From the NCBI GenBank assembly GCA_031292735.1, contig JARLGP010000010.1:10895-74894 (forward strand): 64,000 nt of DNA, given 5' to 3'. Source of the DNA: Holophaga sp. (GTDB taxonomy: Bacteria > Acidobacteriota > Holophagae > Holophagales > Holophagaceae). Below are positions 25,365-34,092 of this stretch, piece after piece; position 1 is the first letter of the stretch; every line of letters starts with the position of its first letter. The notes under the pieces were generated by a model. It was not told where the DNA came from. It did no database searches and was given only the letters and a program-made list of their open reading frames with translations. The translations under genes were made by a program, and so were the position numbers.

Positions 25365-25714
25365 GGCCGGGCTCCGGCGAACAGGACCACCCCCGAGGAC
25401 TTCCGTTCCGCCCCCGCCATGTAGCGGAAGCTCAGCCGGCCGCGATCCGCGGCGAAGCCCAGGTGGAGTTCCACCACGTCCCCGGGCCGGATCATCCCCT
25501 GGAACTTCAGCTGGTCCACCCCGCGAAAGCCCTCCAGGGGCCCGAAGGCCTGGATGCCGAAGCGGATGGCCCAATCCACCTGGACCACCCCGGGCAGCAC
25601 CGGGTTGCCCGGGAAGTGCCCCTGGAACACCGCCAGCTCCGGGCCCATGGCCAGGGTGTAGGCCTCCTCGGGGCCGGAGACCCGCTCCAGGACCGTGGGC
25701 AGCGCCGAGCTCAT
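25361..25714 (-). CDS. Hotdog-fold dehydratase (FabA/FabZ-like, ApeI type)
   Basis: This 117-residue protein carries FQGHFPGNPVLPGVVQVDWA, with the catalytic His H33 of FabZ-type dehydratases. It resembles the small ApeI dehydratase of aryl polyene clusters. With the 22199 gene the cluster has two dehydratases, fitting a pathway that makes all-conjugated double bonds. It overlaps both neighbours by 4 bases. Confidence 0.87.
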   Translation of the reverse strand: MSSALPTVLERVSGPEEAYTLAMGPELAVFQGHFPGNPVLPGVVQVDWAIRFGIQAFGPLEGFRGVDQLKFQGMIRPGDVVELHLGFAADRGRLSFRYMAGAERKSSGVVLFAGARP

Positions 25715-25965
25715 GGGGTCTGGAACATGGCGTACACCGTTTCCACCACGTCGTTCACGGTGCGCACGTGCTTGAACGCCTCGGCCTTGACCCGGCGGCC
25801 GGTGAAGCCCTGCAGCTGGATGGCCAGCTCCACCGCGTCGATACTGTCCAGGTCCAGGTCGGTGAACAGGTTCGCCTCGAGGGTGACCTTGTCGGGATCC
25901 AGTTCGAAGGAATCCGCCAGGATGGTCCGGAGCTTGATCAGGATGGCTTCCCTAGTGGGGGGCAT
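25711..25965 (-). CDS. Acyl carrier protein (cluster ACP 2)
   Basis: This 84-residue ACP has the phosphopantetheine serine S41 in DLDLDSIDAVEL. Its C-terminal half is more basic than that of ACP 1 (GRRVKAEAFKHVR). Two dissimilar carriers are a regular trait of aryl polyene systems. It overlaps the acyltransferase by 14 bases and the dehydratase by 4. Confidence 0.9.
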   Translation of the reverse strand: MPPTREAILIKLRTILADSFELDPDKVTLEANLFTDLDLDSIDAVELAIQLQGFTGRRVKAEAFKHVRTVNDVVETVYAMFQTP

Positions 25966-26734
25966 GGGTTTCCTTGTCGTAGTAATGTTCCAGGGCTTCG
26001 ATCATCTGGCGGGCCGCCAGGTGGGGCGTGCCGCTGGCAACGGGCGCGACCTCGAAGGGGGGAGGCCCCCCCGCCCGCACCCGGAACCGGCACGTCTCAA
26101 TGGGCACATGGTACCACCGGTGGCCCTTGCCGAGCAGCCCCGGGGTGCAGCTGAGCACCAGCGGCAGGATCCGGGCGCCGCTGCTCCGGGCCAGGTAGGC
26201 CGCGCCGCGGCGGAACTTGATGGGCTGCCCGGGCCGGCTCCGGGTGCCTTCCGGGAACAGGATCAGGGTCTTCCCGCGGCGCAGGGCGTCCCGTCCGGCC
26301 TCCAGCACCCCGGCCGAAGGCACGTAGCCGGCCGCGCGCACCAGCCCGCCGAAGAAGAAGCTCCGGTAGACCGCCCCCTTCACCACGCAAAGGGCCTGGG
26401 GCAGCAGCGCGACGAGCACCACCACATCCAGGTAGGAGGGGTGGTTGCACAGCACCAGGGCCCCGGCCAGCCGCTCCGGGCCGGGCAGCCGGGCTTCCAC
26501 CCGAAGGATGCCGCTGGCCTCCATGGCGAACACGAACAGCCGGAAGCTGCGCCGGATCAGCCAGCCGGCCCGGTTCCGCAGCCCCTCGCGGCCGCCGGGC
26601 AGCAGCCTCAGCACGGGCACCACCAGGAACGACAGCACCGCCCCGCCCAGCCCGAGCAGGGCGAACAGCAGCCCGCTCACCAGGATCTTGCGGCCCTGGT
26701 GGAGCCTCGCGAACAGGTTCCGGAAAGGATGCAT
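25952..26734 (-). CDS. 1-acyl-sn-glycerol-3-phosphate acyltransferase family protein
   Basis: This 260-residue membrane-associated acyltransferase has the catalytic H-x4-D in CNHPSYLDVV and the substrate motif LFPEGTRSRPG. A hydrophobic N-terminus (residues about 18-45) should hold it in the inner membrane. It begins the leftward seven-gene run of the cluster. It may transfer the finished acyl chain to a glycerol or sugar anchor. It diverges from the deacetylase fusion over 144 bases. Confidence 0.85.
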   Translation of the reverse strand: MHPFRNLFARLHQGRKILVSGLLFALLGLGGAVLSFLVVPVLRLLPGGREGLRNRAGWLIRRSFRLFVFAMEASGILRVEARLPGPERLAGALVLCNHPSYLDVVVLVALLPQALCVVKGAVYRSFFFGGLVRAAGYVPSAGVLEAGRDALRRGKTLILFPEGTRSRPGQPIKFRRGAAYLARSSGARILPLVLSCTPGLLGKGHRWYHVPIETCRFRVRAGGPPPFEVAPVASGTPHLAARQMIEALEHYYDKETHAPH

Positions 26735-26878
26735 GGGCGCTCGTTGCACAGGAAGGGAAGGCCCGGCCCGAACCCGGGTGGAAAGCCCGACGGGCCCGAG
26801 ATGGAGATGGAATAGTATTGAGGATACCTGAAACCGGGGGAGGCCCGCAGGGCGTCTCCCAACCGCGAGGACCTTGGC

Positions 26879-28327
26879 ATGCTCGTTCCCCTGGCGCCGG
26901 CGCACCTGATGGCCCTGGCCGCCTTCCAGTTGGCCGCCGTGCTGCTGCTGCTGGATCCGCGGCTGGCGGCGGCGCCGCTGCTGCTGTTCGTCGCCGCCTG
27001 CATGGTGGCGCCCATGTTCCCCCGGCTCAGCTTCTACCTGCCCATCATCAGCCGCGGCCGCAGGGGCGCCACCGGGGTGGCCCTCACCTTCGACGACGGG
27101 CCGGACCCCCGGGTGACCCCGGCGGTGCTGGACCTGCTGGACCGGCACGGGATCAAGGCCGCCTTCTTCGTCATCGGCGCCAAGGCGGCGCGCCATCCCG
27201 ACCTGGTCCGCGCCATCCTGGCCCGGGGCCACGCGGTGGGCAACCACTCCCAGACCCATCCCCCCTTCCTCATGCTGCAGGGCAAGCGGGCCATCGCCCG
27301 GGAAGTGGGCGAGGCCCAGGCCGCCCTGCTGCCCTGCGGGGTGGTGCCGCTGGCCTTCCGCCCGCCGGTGGGCATCACCAACCCCGACCTCTGGCGGGTG
27401 CTGCTGGCCCAGGGCATGTTCTGCGTCAACTTCAGCTGCCGGGCCCCGGACCTGGGCAACCGGCGGGTGCCGGGCCTGGCCCGCAGGATCCTGGGCAAGG
27501 CCCGGGCCCGGGACATCATCCTGCTGCACGACACCGCCCCGCACCGGGTGACGGTGGACCAGCTGCTGGCGGAGTTCGAGGCGCTGATCCAGGGCCTGGG
27601 CCGGAAAGGCCTGGCCATCCAGCCGCTGGCCGACCTCATCGGCCGGGAGATCATGGCCGCGGAGCCGCCCGGGGAGCAGCACCCGGCGCGGATGTTCTAC
27701 GACGGCCTGGCGGAGCGCTACGACCAGGAGCAGTTCTGCTCCGGGGTGTCCCGTTCCCGCCGGGCCGAGCAGGCCCTGTGCGCGGCCCGCCTGCCCGGGC
27801 TGTTCACCGGGGCCGAGCGGGTGCTGGAGATCGGCGCCGGCACCGGGATCTTCACCCTGGACCTGGCGAGGCACTGCCGGGAGGTGGTGGCCGTGGACGT
27901 CTCCCCGCGGATGCTGGCCATCCTGCAGCGCAAGGCCGAGGCGGCGGGCATCGGCAACATCCGGCCGGTGCTGGGCGACATCGAGAGCCTGGAGCTGGAG
28001 GGCGGCTTCGACGCCGTCTGCGCCTTTTCCGCCCTGGAATACATCGCCGACCTGCCGGGCCTGCTGCGCCGGCTGGCGCCCCGGATGCGGCCGGGGGCCA
28101 CGGTCTACTTCATCACCGCCAGGCGTTCGCTGTTCCGCCTGGTCATCCAGCTGGGCAACGCCATGCGCCAGGGCATCTGGCTGAAGGCCCGGAGCCGGCG
28201 GGGCATGGCGGCCATGCTGGCCGAGGCCGGCTTCGAGCCCATCGCGATCGGCACCCACCTGATGAAGTCGTGGCTGTGCCGGGGCATGCTCCTGGAGGTG
28301 GTGGCGCGCCGGCGGACCGGGCCTTGA
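26879..28327 (+). CDS. Polysaccharide deacetylase fused to SAM-dependent methyltransferase
   Basis: The 482-residue protein has an N-terminal membrane segment, then a NodB domain (about 60-260) with metal motif LTFDDGPDP and NHSQTH. A class I methyltransferase domain follows (about 270-482) with motif I VLEIGAGTGIFTLDLA. The fusion would deacetylate an N-acetyl sugar and methylate the same or a linked molecule. It overlaps the next gene (TTGA) and so forms a two-gene operon with the glycosyltransferase. Its place beside the polyene genes suggests it trims the lipid anchor or a sugar on it. Confidence 0.85.
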   Translation: MLVPLAPAHLMALAAFQLAAVLLLLDPRLAAAPLLLFVAACMVAPMFPRLSFYLPIISRGRRGATGVALTFDDGPDPRVTPAVLDLLDRHGIKAAFFVIGAKAARHPDLVRAILARGHAVGNHSQTHPPFLMLQGKRAIAREVGEAQAALLPCGVVPLAFRPPVGITNPDLWRVLLAQGMFCVNFSCRAPDLGNRRVPGLARRILGKARARDIILLHDTAPHRVTVDQLLAEFEALIQGLGRKGLAIQPLADLIGREIMAAEPPGEQHPARMFYDGLAERYDQEQFCSGVSRSRRAEQALCAARLPGLFTGAERVLEIGAGTGIFTLDLARHCREVVAVDVSPRMLAILQRKAEAAGIGNIRPVLGDIESLELEGGFDAVCAFSALEYIADLPGLLRRLAPRMRPGATVYFITARRSLFRLVIQLGNAMRQGIWLKARSRRGMAAMLAEAGFEPIAIGTHLMKSWLCRGMLLEVVARRRTGP

Positions 28328-29439
28328 ACGTCCTGGCGGTGATCCCGGTCTACAACCACGCGGCCGCGGTGAGGGCGGTGGCCCAGGGAGTGCTGGACCA
28401 GGGGCTGCCGCTGCTGGTGGTGGACGACGGCAGCGACGACGGCAGCCTGGAGCGGCTGGCGGGCCTGGACCTGCGCCGGCTGCGCCTGGAGCGCAACGGC
28501 GGCAAGGGGCAGGCGCTGCTGCGGGCTGCCGCCCTGGCCGGGCAGTGGGGCTACGACGCCATCCTCACCCTGGACGCCGACGGCCAGCATGATCCCGCCG
28601 ATGCCCGGCAGCTGCTGGCAGCGGCGGCCGGGGCCTGGCCGGCCATCCTGGTGGGCGCCCGCCGCATGGGCCCGGGCGACGCGCCCCGGGCCAGCCGCTT
28701 CGGGCGCGCCTTCTCCAATTTCTGGGTGCGGCTGGAATGCGGCCAGAGCCTGGCCGACACCCAGAGCGGCTACCGGCTATATCCGGTGCCCTTCCTGCTG
28801 GCCCGGCGCTTCCGCAGCCGCGGCTACGGCTTCGAGGTGGAGGTGCTGGTGCGCGGGGCCTGGGCCGGGCTGCCGCTGGTGGCGGTGCCGGTGTCGGTCT
28901 ACTATCCGCCCGGGGCCGCGCGGGTGTCGCACTTCCACCTGGTCAAGGACAACCTGCGCCTGGCCGGGCTGCACACCCTCCTGGTGCTGCGCGCCCTGTC
29001 GCCCTGGCCGCACCGGCGCGTGGTTCCGCGCCCCGGCGGGGGCCTGCGCCGGCTGCTCCGGGGGCACGCCAGCCCCCTGGAACTGGCCGCGGCGGTGGGC
29101 CTCGGCATCTTCCTGGGCGCGCTGCCCATCATCCCGTTCGGCCTGGCGGTGATCGTCTACGTGACCGGGAAGCTCCGCCTCAACCCGCTGGCCGGGGCCG
29201 CCGCCAGCAACCTGTGCGTGGCCCCGTTCGTGCCCTTCCTGTGCATCCAGGCCGGGCACCTGCTGCGCTACGGCCGGCTGTGGTCCCAGTTCAACCGGGC
29301 CACCCTGCTGGGCCAGGTCCACCAGCGGGCCTGGGAATGGCTGCTGGGCTCGCTGGTGCTGGGCCCGCTCCTGGGCCTGGCCGGCGCGCTGGTCACCTAC
29401 GCCCTGGCGTGCGCCTACCGGGAGGCCGGAACCGCCTGA
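28324..29439 (+). CDS. Family 2 glycosyltransferase with C-terminal DUF2062 membrane domain
   Basis: This 371-residue protein begins VLAVIPVYNHAAAV and has the GT2 motifs VVDDGSDDGS and LDADGQHDP, with the second domain DTQSGYRLYP. Residues about 240-371 are hydrophobic and match DUF2062 (HASPLELAAAVGLGIFLGAL). GT2-DUF2062 fusions occur in aryl polyene clusters. The start TTG 28324 overlaps the upstream stop by 4 bases and gives a canonical GT2 start; no AUG is available nearby. Confidence 0.85.
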   Translation: MNVLAVIPVYNHAAAVRAVAQGVLDQGLPLLVVDDGSDDGSLERLAGLDLRRLRLERNGGKGQALLRAAALAGQWGYDAILTLDADGQHDPADARQLLAAAAGAWPAILVGARRMGPGDAPRASRFGRAFSNFWVRLECGQSLADTQSGYRLYPVPFLLARRFRSRGYGFEVEVLVRGAWAGLPLVAVPVSVYYPPGAARVSHFHLVKDNLRLAGLHTLLVLRALSPWPHRRVVPRPGGGLRRLLRGHASPLELAAAVGLGIFLGALPIIPFGLAVIVYVTGKLRLNPLAGAAASNLCVAPFVPFLCIQAGHLLRYGRLWSQFNRATLLGQVHQRAWEWLLGSLVLGPLLGLAGALVTYALACAYREAGTA

Positions 29440-29463
29440 TGCGATGAGCACTGGCCTGCCGGT

Positions 29464-29469
29464 TATAAT
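29464..29469 (+). promoter_or_regulatory. Candidate -10 element upstream of frr
   Basis: TATAAT is an exact -10 hexamer 112 bases before the frr start in a GC-rich spacer. No good -35 hexamer sits at the right distance, so this is only a candidate. Confidence 0.3.
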
Positions 29470-29580
29470 GACAGCCCGATGCCACGGGGGATCCGCCGTT
29501 TAAGGCCAGTTCCCCATGCCGCTGATGATAATCTGAAGCCGATGCCGATTGGGAATGAAACAGATATTGAAGGAGCCGCC

Positions 29581-30153
29581 ATGACCGCCACAGTCGATTC
29601 GATCCTCGCCGAGGCCCGGAAGCGCATGAAGTCCTCCATCGAGACCCTGAGGAAGGAAATCGCCACGGTCCGCACCGGCCGGGCCAATGCCGGCATCCTG
29701 GACACCCTGCACGTGGACTACTACGGATCGATGATGCCCATCAACCAGATCGCCGGGGTGACCGTGCCCGAGGCCTCCATGCTGGTGATCACCCCCTTCG
29801 ACAAGAAATCCATCAAGGCCATCGAGACCGCCATCCTCAAGTCGGAGCTGGGGCTCAACCCGGCCAACGACGGCAACGTCATCCGCCTGCCCATTCCGCC
29901 CCTGAACGAGGAGCGGCGCCGGGACCTCACCCGGGTGGTGAGCCGCATGGGCGAGGAGATCAAGACCGCCGCCCGCAACGTCCGCCGGGACGCCAACGAG
30001 GAGGTCAAGAAGCTGGAGAAGGAGAAGACCGCCCCGCTCAGCGAGGACGCGGCCAAGAAGGCCCTGGAGCAGATCCAGAAGCTCACCGACGAAACCATCA
30101 AGGACATCGAGGAGATCGTGAAGCACAAGGAAGCCGAGATCCTGCACGTCTGA
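29581..30153 (+). CDS. frr: Ribosome recycling factor
   Basis: This 190-residue protein releases ribosomes from mRNA after termination, with EF-G. It shows the family hallmarks RTGRANAGILD near residue 30 and IRLPIPPLNEERRRDL near residue 105, and the C-terminal helix of KDIEEIVKHKEAEI. AAGGAG lies 6 bases before ATG 29581. It usually sits next to pyrH, tsf and rpsB, which are not in this window. Confidence 0.96.
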   Translation: MTATVDSILAEARKRMKSSIETLRKEIATVRTGRANAGILDTLHVDYYGSMMPINQIAGVTVPEASMLVITPFDKKSIKAIETAILKSELGLNPANDGNVIRLPIPPLNEERRRDLTRVVSRMGEEIKTAARNVRRDANEEVKKLEKEKTAPLSEDAAKKALEQIQKLTDETIKDIEEIVKHKEAEILHV

Positions 30154-30174
30154 TCCAGGCCTTCCGGAGGTTTC

Positions 30175-30969
30175 ATGCTGCATGCCCCAGTCATGGCCAT
30201 GCTTATGCTGGCCGCGCTGCTCGCTGGCTTCGTCGACGCCGTGGTGGGCGGCGGAGGCCTGATCACCATCCCGGCGCTGATGCTGGGCCTGCCGGCGGGA
30301 ACCGCCATCACCACCGTGCTGGGCACCAACAAGGTGGTGGCGTTCACCGGCACCAGCTTCGCCGCCGGCCAGTTCCTGCACGCCCGGATCATGCGCTGGC
30401 AGGAGATGCTGGTGCCCGTGGCCTGCGCCATGGGCGGGGCGGCGGTGGGCGTGGCCCTGGCCTACTTCCTGCAGGACCGCTTCGAGATCTATTTCCGCCC
30501 GGGCATGCTGGGGCTGATGGTGGTGATGCTCGCCTTCACCCTGCTGAAGCCGGACCTGGGCGCGCTGCACGAGCCCAAGCACGGGATCCGGCACCAGCGG
30601 CTCCTGGCCGCCGGCATCTCGGCCATACTGGGCTTCTACGACGGGTTCTTCGGCCCCGGCGCCGGCTCCATCCTCATCTTCCTGTTCGTGGCGGTGCTGG
30701 GCTTCGATTTCCTGCGCGCCTCGGCCCTGTCCAAGAGCGTGAACTGGGCCTCCGGGTTCGCCTCGCTCACCCTCTTCCTCTGGCGGGGCAGCTGGATCCC
30801 CGTGGTGGCCTTCAGCCTGGCCGTGGCCAACGGGGTGGGCGGCATCCTGGGGGCCCGCACCGCGCTGCAGAAGGGCAGCCGCTGGGTCCGGGTGATGTTC
30901 ATCGTGGTGGTGGCGGCGCTGATCCTTCGCCTGGGCTGGCAGATGCTGGGGCCGATCCTTCACGTTTGA
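30175..30969 (+). CDS. TSUP family permease (TauE/SafE, YfcA-like)
   Basis: This 264-residue membrane protein has about eight transmembrane segments and the TSUP repeat LLAGFVDAVVGGGGLITIPAL, with its second copy near AISAILGFYDGFFGPGAGSI. TSUP proteins move anions such as sulfite or sulfoacetate; the substrate here is unknown. It starts 21 bases after frr and may be co-transcribed with it. Confidence 0.9.
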   Translation: MLHAPVMAMLMLAALLAGFVDAVVGGGGLITIPALMLGLPAGTAITTVLGTNKVVAFTGTSFAAGQFLHARIMRWQEMLVPVACAMGGAAVGVALAYFLQDRFEIYFRPGMLGLMVVMLAFTLLKPDLGALHEPKHGIRHQRLLAAGISAILGFYDGFFGPGAGSILIFLFVAVLGFDFLRASALSKSVNWASGFASLTLFLWRGSWIPVVAFSLAVANGVGGILGARTALQKGSRWVRVMFIVVVAALILRLGWQMLGPILHV

Positions 30970-31021
30970 GGTTTACAAGTTGCAGCGCCGGGCCTAGAGT
31001 CGCAGGGTTCCCGGAGGGACC

Positions 31022-32488
31022 ATGGCGGTGACCGTCAACCGGATCGGCCCGATCCTCAAGCCCAACGCGGCGCGGGTGCTGGCCCGGCCGTTCGGGCCCG
31101 CCAGCGAAGCCCGGGCGGAGCGGATCCTGGCCCGGGTGATGTCCCTCTCCGACCAGCAGGTGGAAAGCTGCCTGGCCGAGACCCTGGCCACCTTCCAGGG
31201 CCGGCACCACCACCTGGAGCGGGCCTGCCTGCTGCGCTTCGAGGCTCTGCGCCGCCACCTGTTCATCGACGAGCCGCTGCTGGAGCCGCGCCGGATGCTG
31301 ATCGGCGCCTACTTCACCCAGGAGTACTCGGTGGAGTCGGCGGCCCTGTTCAACCCATCCATGGTCTGGCACCCGGACCAGACCGGGCTGGCCGACGGCG
31401 CCAGGCGCTTCATCCTCAGCCTGCGTTCGGTGGGCGAGGGCCATCTGTCCTCCATCACCTTCCGCTCCGGCATCCTCGACGCCGAGGGCCGGATCGCCAT
31501 GGACCCGGTGTCCAAGTTCGTCACCGCCCCGCGCGTGCTGGAGGACCCCTTCTACGACAAGCTCCTGTTCGAGCGCAAGCTGAGGGAGATGGGGCACTGC
31601 GACGGGTTCGCCAGCGAGGTGCTGGCCGAGCTGGCCGACCTGTTCACCATGACCGAGCTGAGGGAGAGCATCCGGAGCACCCGGAGCGCCCACCGGGGCC
31701 GGCGCAACCCGGAGCCGAACCTGGAGCGGCACGCCATCCTCACCCTGGCCGAATCCAACTACGAAGTGTTCTTCGACCCCGCGTCGCCGCTTTCCGAGCG
31801 CATCATCTTCCCCCACTCCCCCAGCGAGGTGAACGGCATCGAGGACGCGCGCTGGGTGGAGCTGCGCGAGGAGGACGGCGGCAGCCACTACACCGCCACC
31901 TACACCGCCTACGACGGCCGGGTCACCCTGCCCCAGCTCATCAGCACCCACGATTTCCTGACCTTCAAGATCACCACCCTGAACGGCCCGCAGGTGCAGG
32001 ACAAGGGCATGGCCCTGTTCCCCCGGCGCATCCGCGGGCACTACGCCATGCTGTCCCGGCAGGACGGGGAAAACGTCTACCTGATGCTGTCCGATGCCCT
32101 GGCCTTCTGGTACACCCGGGAGATCGTCATCAAGCCGCGCTTCCCCTGGGAGTTCGTGCAGGTGGGCAACTGCGGCTCGCCCATCGAGACCCCGGCGGGC
32201 TGGCTGGTGCTCAGCCACGGGGTGGGCGCCCTGCGCCGCTACACCCTGGGCGCCTTCCTGCTGGACCTGGAGGATCCCACCCGGGTCCTGGGCCGGCTGC
32301 GGGAGCCGCTGCTGATGCCCGACGGCAACGAGCGGGAGGGCTACGTGCCGAACGTGGTCTACAGTTGCGGCAGCCAGGTGCACGCCGGGCGGCTGATCAT
32401 CCCCTACGCCATGAGCGACTGGGCCAGCGGGTTCGCCTCGGTGGACCTGGGGGAGCTGCTGGACGAGCTCACGGGGACGACGGGGTGA
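31022..32488 (+). CDS. Glycoside hydrolase family 130-like protein
   Basis: This 488-residue protein has the five-bladed propeller signatures of GH130: VNGIEDARWVEL followed by TYTAYDG, then VGNCGSPIETPAGWLVLSHG and ERGY-like REGYVPNVVYSCG. GH130 enzymes are beta-mannoside phosphorylases or hydrolases; which one cannot be told from sequence alone. An N-terminal extension of about 200 residues of helical character precedes the propeller. It converges with folK, overlapping by 20 bases. Confidence 0.8.
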   Translation: MAVTVNRIGPILKPNAARVLARPFGPASEARAERILARVMSLSDQQVESCLAETLATFQGRHHHLERACLLRFEALRRHLFIDEPLLEPRRMLIGAYFTQEYSVESAALFNPSMVWHPDQTGLADGARRFILSLRSVGEGHLSSITFRSGILDAEGRIAMDPVSKFVTAPRVLEDPFYDKLLFERKLREMGHCDGFASEVLAELADLFTMTELRESIRSTRSAHRGRRNPEPNLERHAILTLAESNYEVFFDPASPLSERIIFPHSPSEVNGIEDARWVELREEDGGSHYTATYTAYDGRVTLPQLISTHDFLTFKITTLNGPQVQDKGMALFPRRIRGHYAMLSRQDGENVYLMLSDALAFWYTREIVIKPRFPWEFVQVGNCGSPIETPAGWLVLSHGVGALRRYTLGAFLLDLEDPTRVLGRLREPLLMPDGNEREGYVPNVVYSCGSQVHAGRLIIPYAMSDWASGFASVDLGELLDELTGTTG

Positions 32489-32942
32489 GCTCCAGGCTCG
32501 GGAAGCGGAGGCCCAGAGCCCGGGTCGGCTCCATCACAAAGGGACGCCGCAGGGCCCTGGGATGGGGCAGATCCAGGGTCAGCTCGGGCCCCAGCACGGC
32601 CAGGTCCGCCGGGCTGGGCCAGCGCCAGGAACCCTGGACGCCGGCCACGGCGATGAGGTCCAGGTCGAGGGTGCGCGGGGCGTTGCGGCCCTGGGCGCGG
32701 TCCCGGCCCAGGGCCAGCTCGGCCCGCAGCAGGGCCTCCAGCAGGGCCCTGGGGTCGCTTCCCGGGGTCTCCAGCAGGGCCACGGTGTTCAGGTAGTCGG
32801 GGCCCCGGCCGGACTCGTCGGGGGTTTCGGTCCACAGGGGCGAAACGGTCACCGCGCCCAGCCCGGCCAGGGCTGCCAGCCCGCCTTCCAGGCTGGCTCG
32901 GCGATCGCCAAGGTTGGAACCCAAAGCCACCAGTGCGCGCAT
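32469..32942 (-). CDS. folK: 2-amino-4-hydroxy-6-hydroxymethyldihydropteridine pyrophosphokinase
   Basis: This 157-residue enzyme transfers pyrophosphate from ATP to hydroxymethyldihydropterin in folate synthesis. ALGSNLGDR at the start and RNAPRTLDLDLIAV in the middle are the family's ATP/pterin-binding motifs. The length is normal. It is the last gene of a leftward operon with the ATP-grasp protein and queuosine genes. Confidence 0.93.
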   Translation of the reverse strand: MRALVALGSNLGDRRASLEGGLAALAGLGAVTVSPLWTETPDESGRGPDYLNTVALLETPGSDPRALLEALLRAELALGRDRAQGRNAPRTLDLDLIAVAGVQGSWRWPSPADLAVLGPELTLDLPHPRALRRPFVMEPTRALGLRFPSLELTPSSP

Positions 32943-32946
32943 CGGC

Positions 32947-34092
32947 TCAATCCTCGATCAGGTGCGGCACGAACGCGCTGCCGTCGTTGGTGATGGGGCC
33001 CCGGGCCTCGCGGATGCCCATGCCGGCCGGCTCGCCGTCCACCACCCAGGCCCCCAGCACGGGGCGGAAGCCGTCGAATTCGGGAATCTCCGCCATGGCC
33101 TGGTACACCGAGCCCTCGGCGCCGTAGCAGGCCAGCGGCACGGCCGCGGTCACCTGCCCGCCCGAGTGGATCTCCACGTTGGCGCCTTCCCGGCCCAGGA
33201 TGGGCTTCTTCACGTAGGGGTCCAGGTTCCTGGGGCCGTCCAGGTGGGCGGGCAGCAGGTACGGGCAATCCGGAAACAGGTCCCAAAGGATCGCCAGCAA
33301 GGCCTTGTTGCTGAGCAGCATCTTCCAGGCGGGTTCCAGGAAGGCGCAGGGCCGCGGCTGGCGGGCCAGGTGCTCGCCGAAGCTGTCCTTGACCATGAAC
33401 TCCCAGGGGTAGAGCTTGAACGCGGCCCGCACCGGACGGCCGTCCAGATCCACGAAGGCGCCCTGGGCGCCGTCCCAGCCCAGGTCCTCCACCAGCATCT
33501 GGGCGGTGGCCAGCCCGGCCTGGTCCGCGGTGTCCCGCAGGTAGGCCACGGTCTGCTGGTCCTCCGGGGTGTCCTGGTGCAGGAAGTAGACGGTGCCCAC
33601 CGGCAGGAAGCCCCGGGCCCGTTTCCAGGCCTCCACCAGCCGCTCGTGCAGCGAGTTGAACTGGTCCTTGTGGGGGAACCGCTCCTGCAGCCAGTACCAC
33701 TGGACCACCGCCGATTCCACCAGGGCGGTGGGGGTGTCGGCGTTGTATTCCAGGAGCCGGGGCGGGCCCTGCCCGTCGTAGGCCAGGTCGAAGCGGCCGT
33801 AGAGGCCCACCTCGTCGCGCTCCCAGCTCTCCCGGATGACCGGGACGAAGGCCGGGGGAATGCCGTATTCCTGGAACCGCCCCCGGTCCAGGACGTGTTC
33901 CACGGCCTTGAGGCAGAGGGCCTGGAGTTCGGCCACGGCGGCTTCGATCCGCTCGATCTCGGCCATCCGGAACACGTAGCAGGCGTCCTCGCGCCAGTAG
34001 GGCGCGCCGTCGTCGTGGGTGTGGTACGGCATGCCCAGGGCCTCCAGTCTGCCCTGCCAGTCGGGACGCGGATCCAGCCGCCGTCTGCGCAT
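32947..34092 (-). CDS. Glutathionylspermidine synthase-like ATP-grasp protein (YgiC family)
   Basis: This 381-residue protein matches the synthetase domain of glutathionylspermidine synthase and E. coli YgiC: GRFDLAYDGQGPPRLLEYNADTP, then KPILGREGANVEI (nucleotide-binding lid) and a C-terminal GAWVVDGEPAGMGIRE. It probably forms an amide bond using ATP, but the acid and amine are unknown. No amidase domain is attached. It abuts the lipoprotein gene upstream without a gap, a linkage that mirrors E. coli ygiB-ygiC. Confidence 0.85.
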   Translation of the reverse strand: MRRRRLDPRPDWQGRLEALGMPYHTHDDGAPYWREDACYVFRMAEIERIEAAVAELQALCLKAVEHVLDRGRFQEYGIPPAFVPVIRESWERDEVGLYGRFDLAYDGQGPPRLLEYNADTPTALVESAVVQWYWLQERFPHKDQFNSLHERLVEAWKRARGFLPVGTVYFLHQDTPEDQQTVAYLRDTADQAGLATAQMLVEDLGWDGAQGAFVDLDGRPVRAAFKLYPWEFMVKDSFGEHLARQPRPCAFLEPAWKMLLSNKALLAILWDLFPDCPYLLPAHLDGPRNLDPYVKKPILGREGANVEIHSGGQVTAAVPLACYGAEGSVYQAMAEIPEFDGFRPVLGAWVVDGEPAGMGIREARGPITNDGSAFVPHLIED

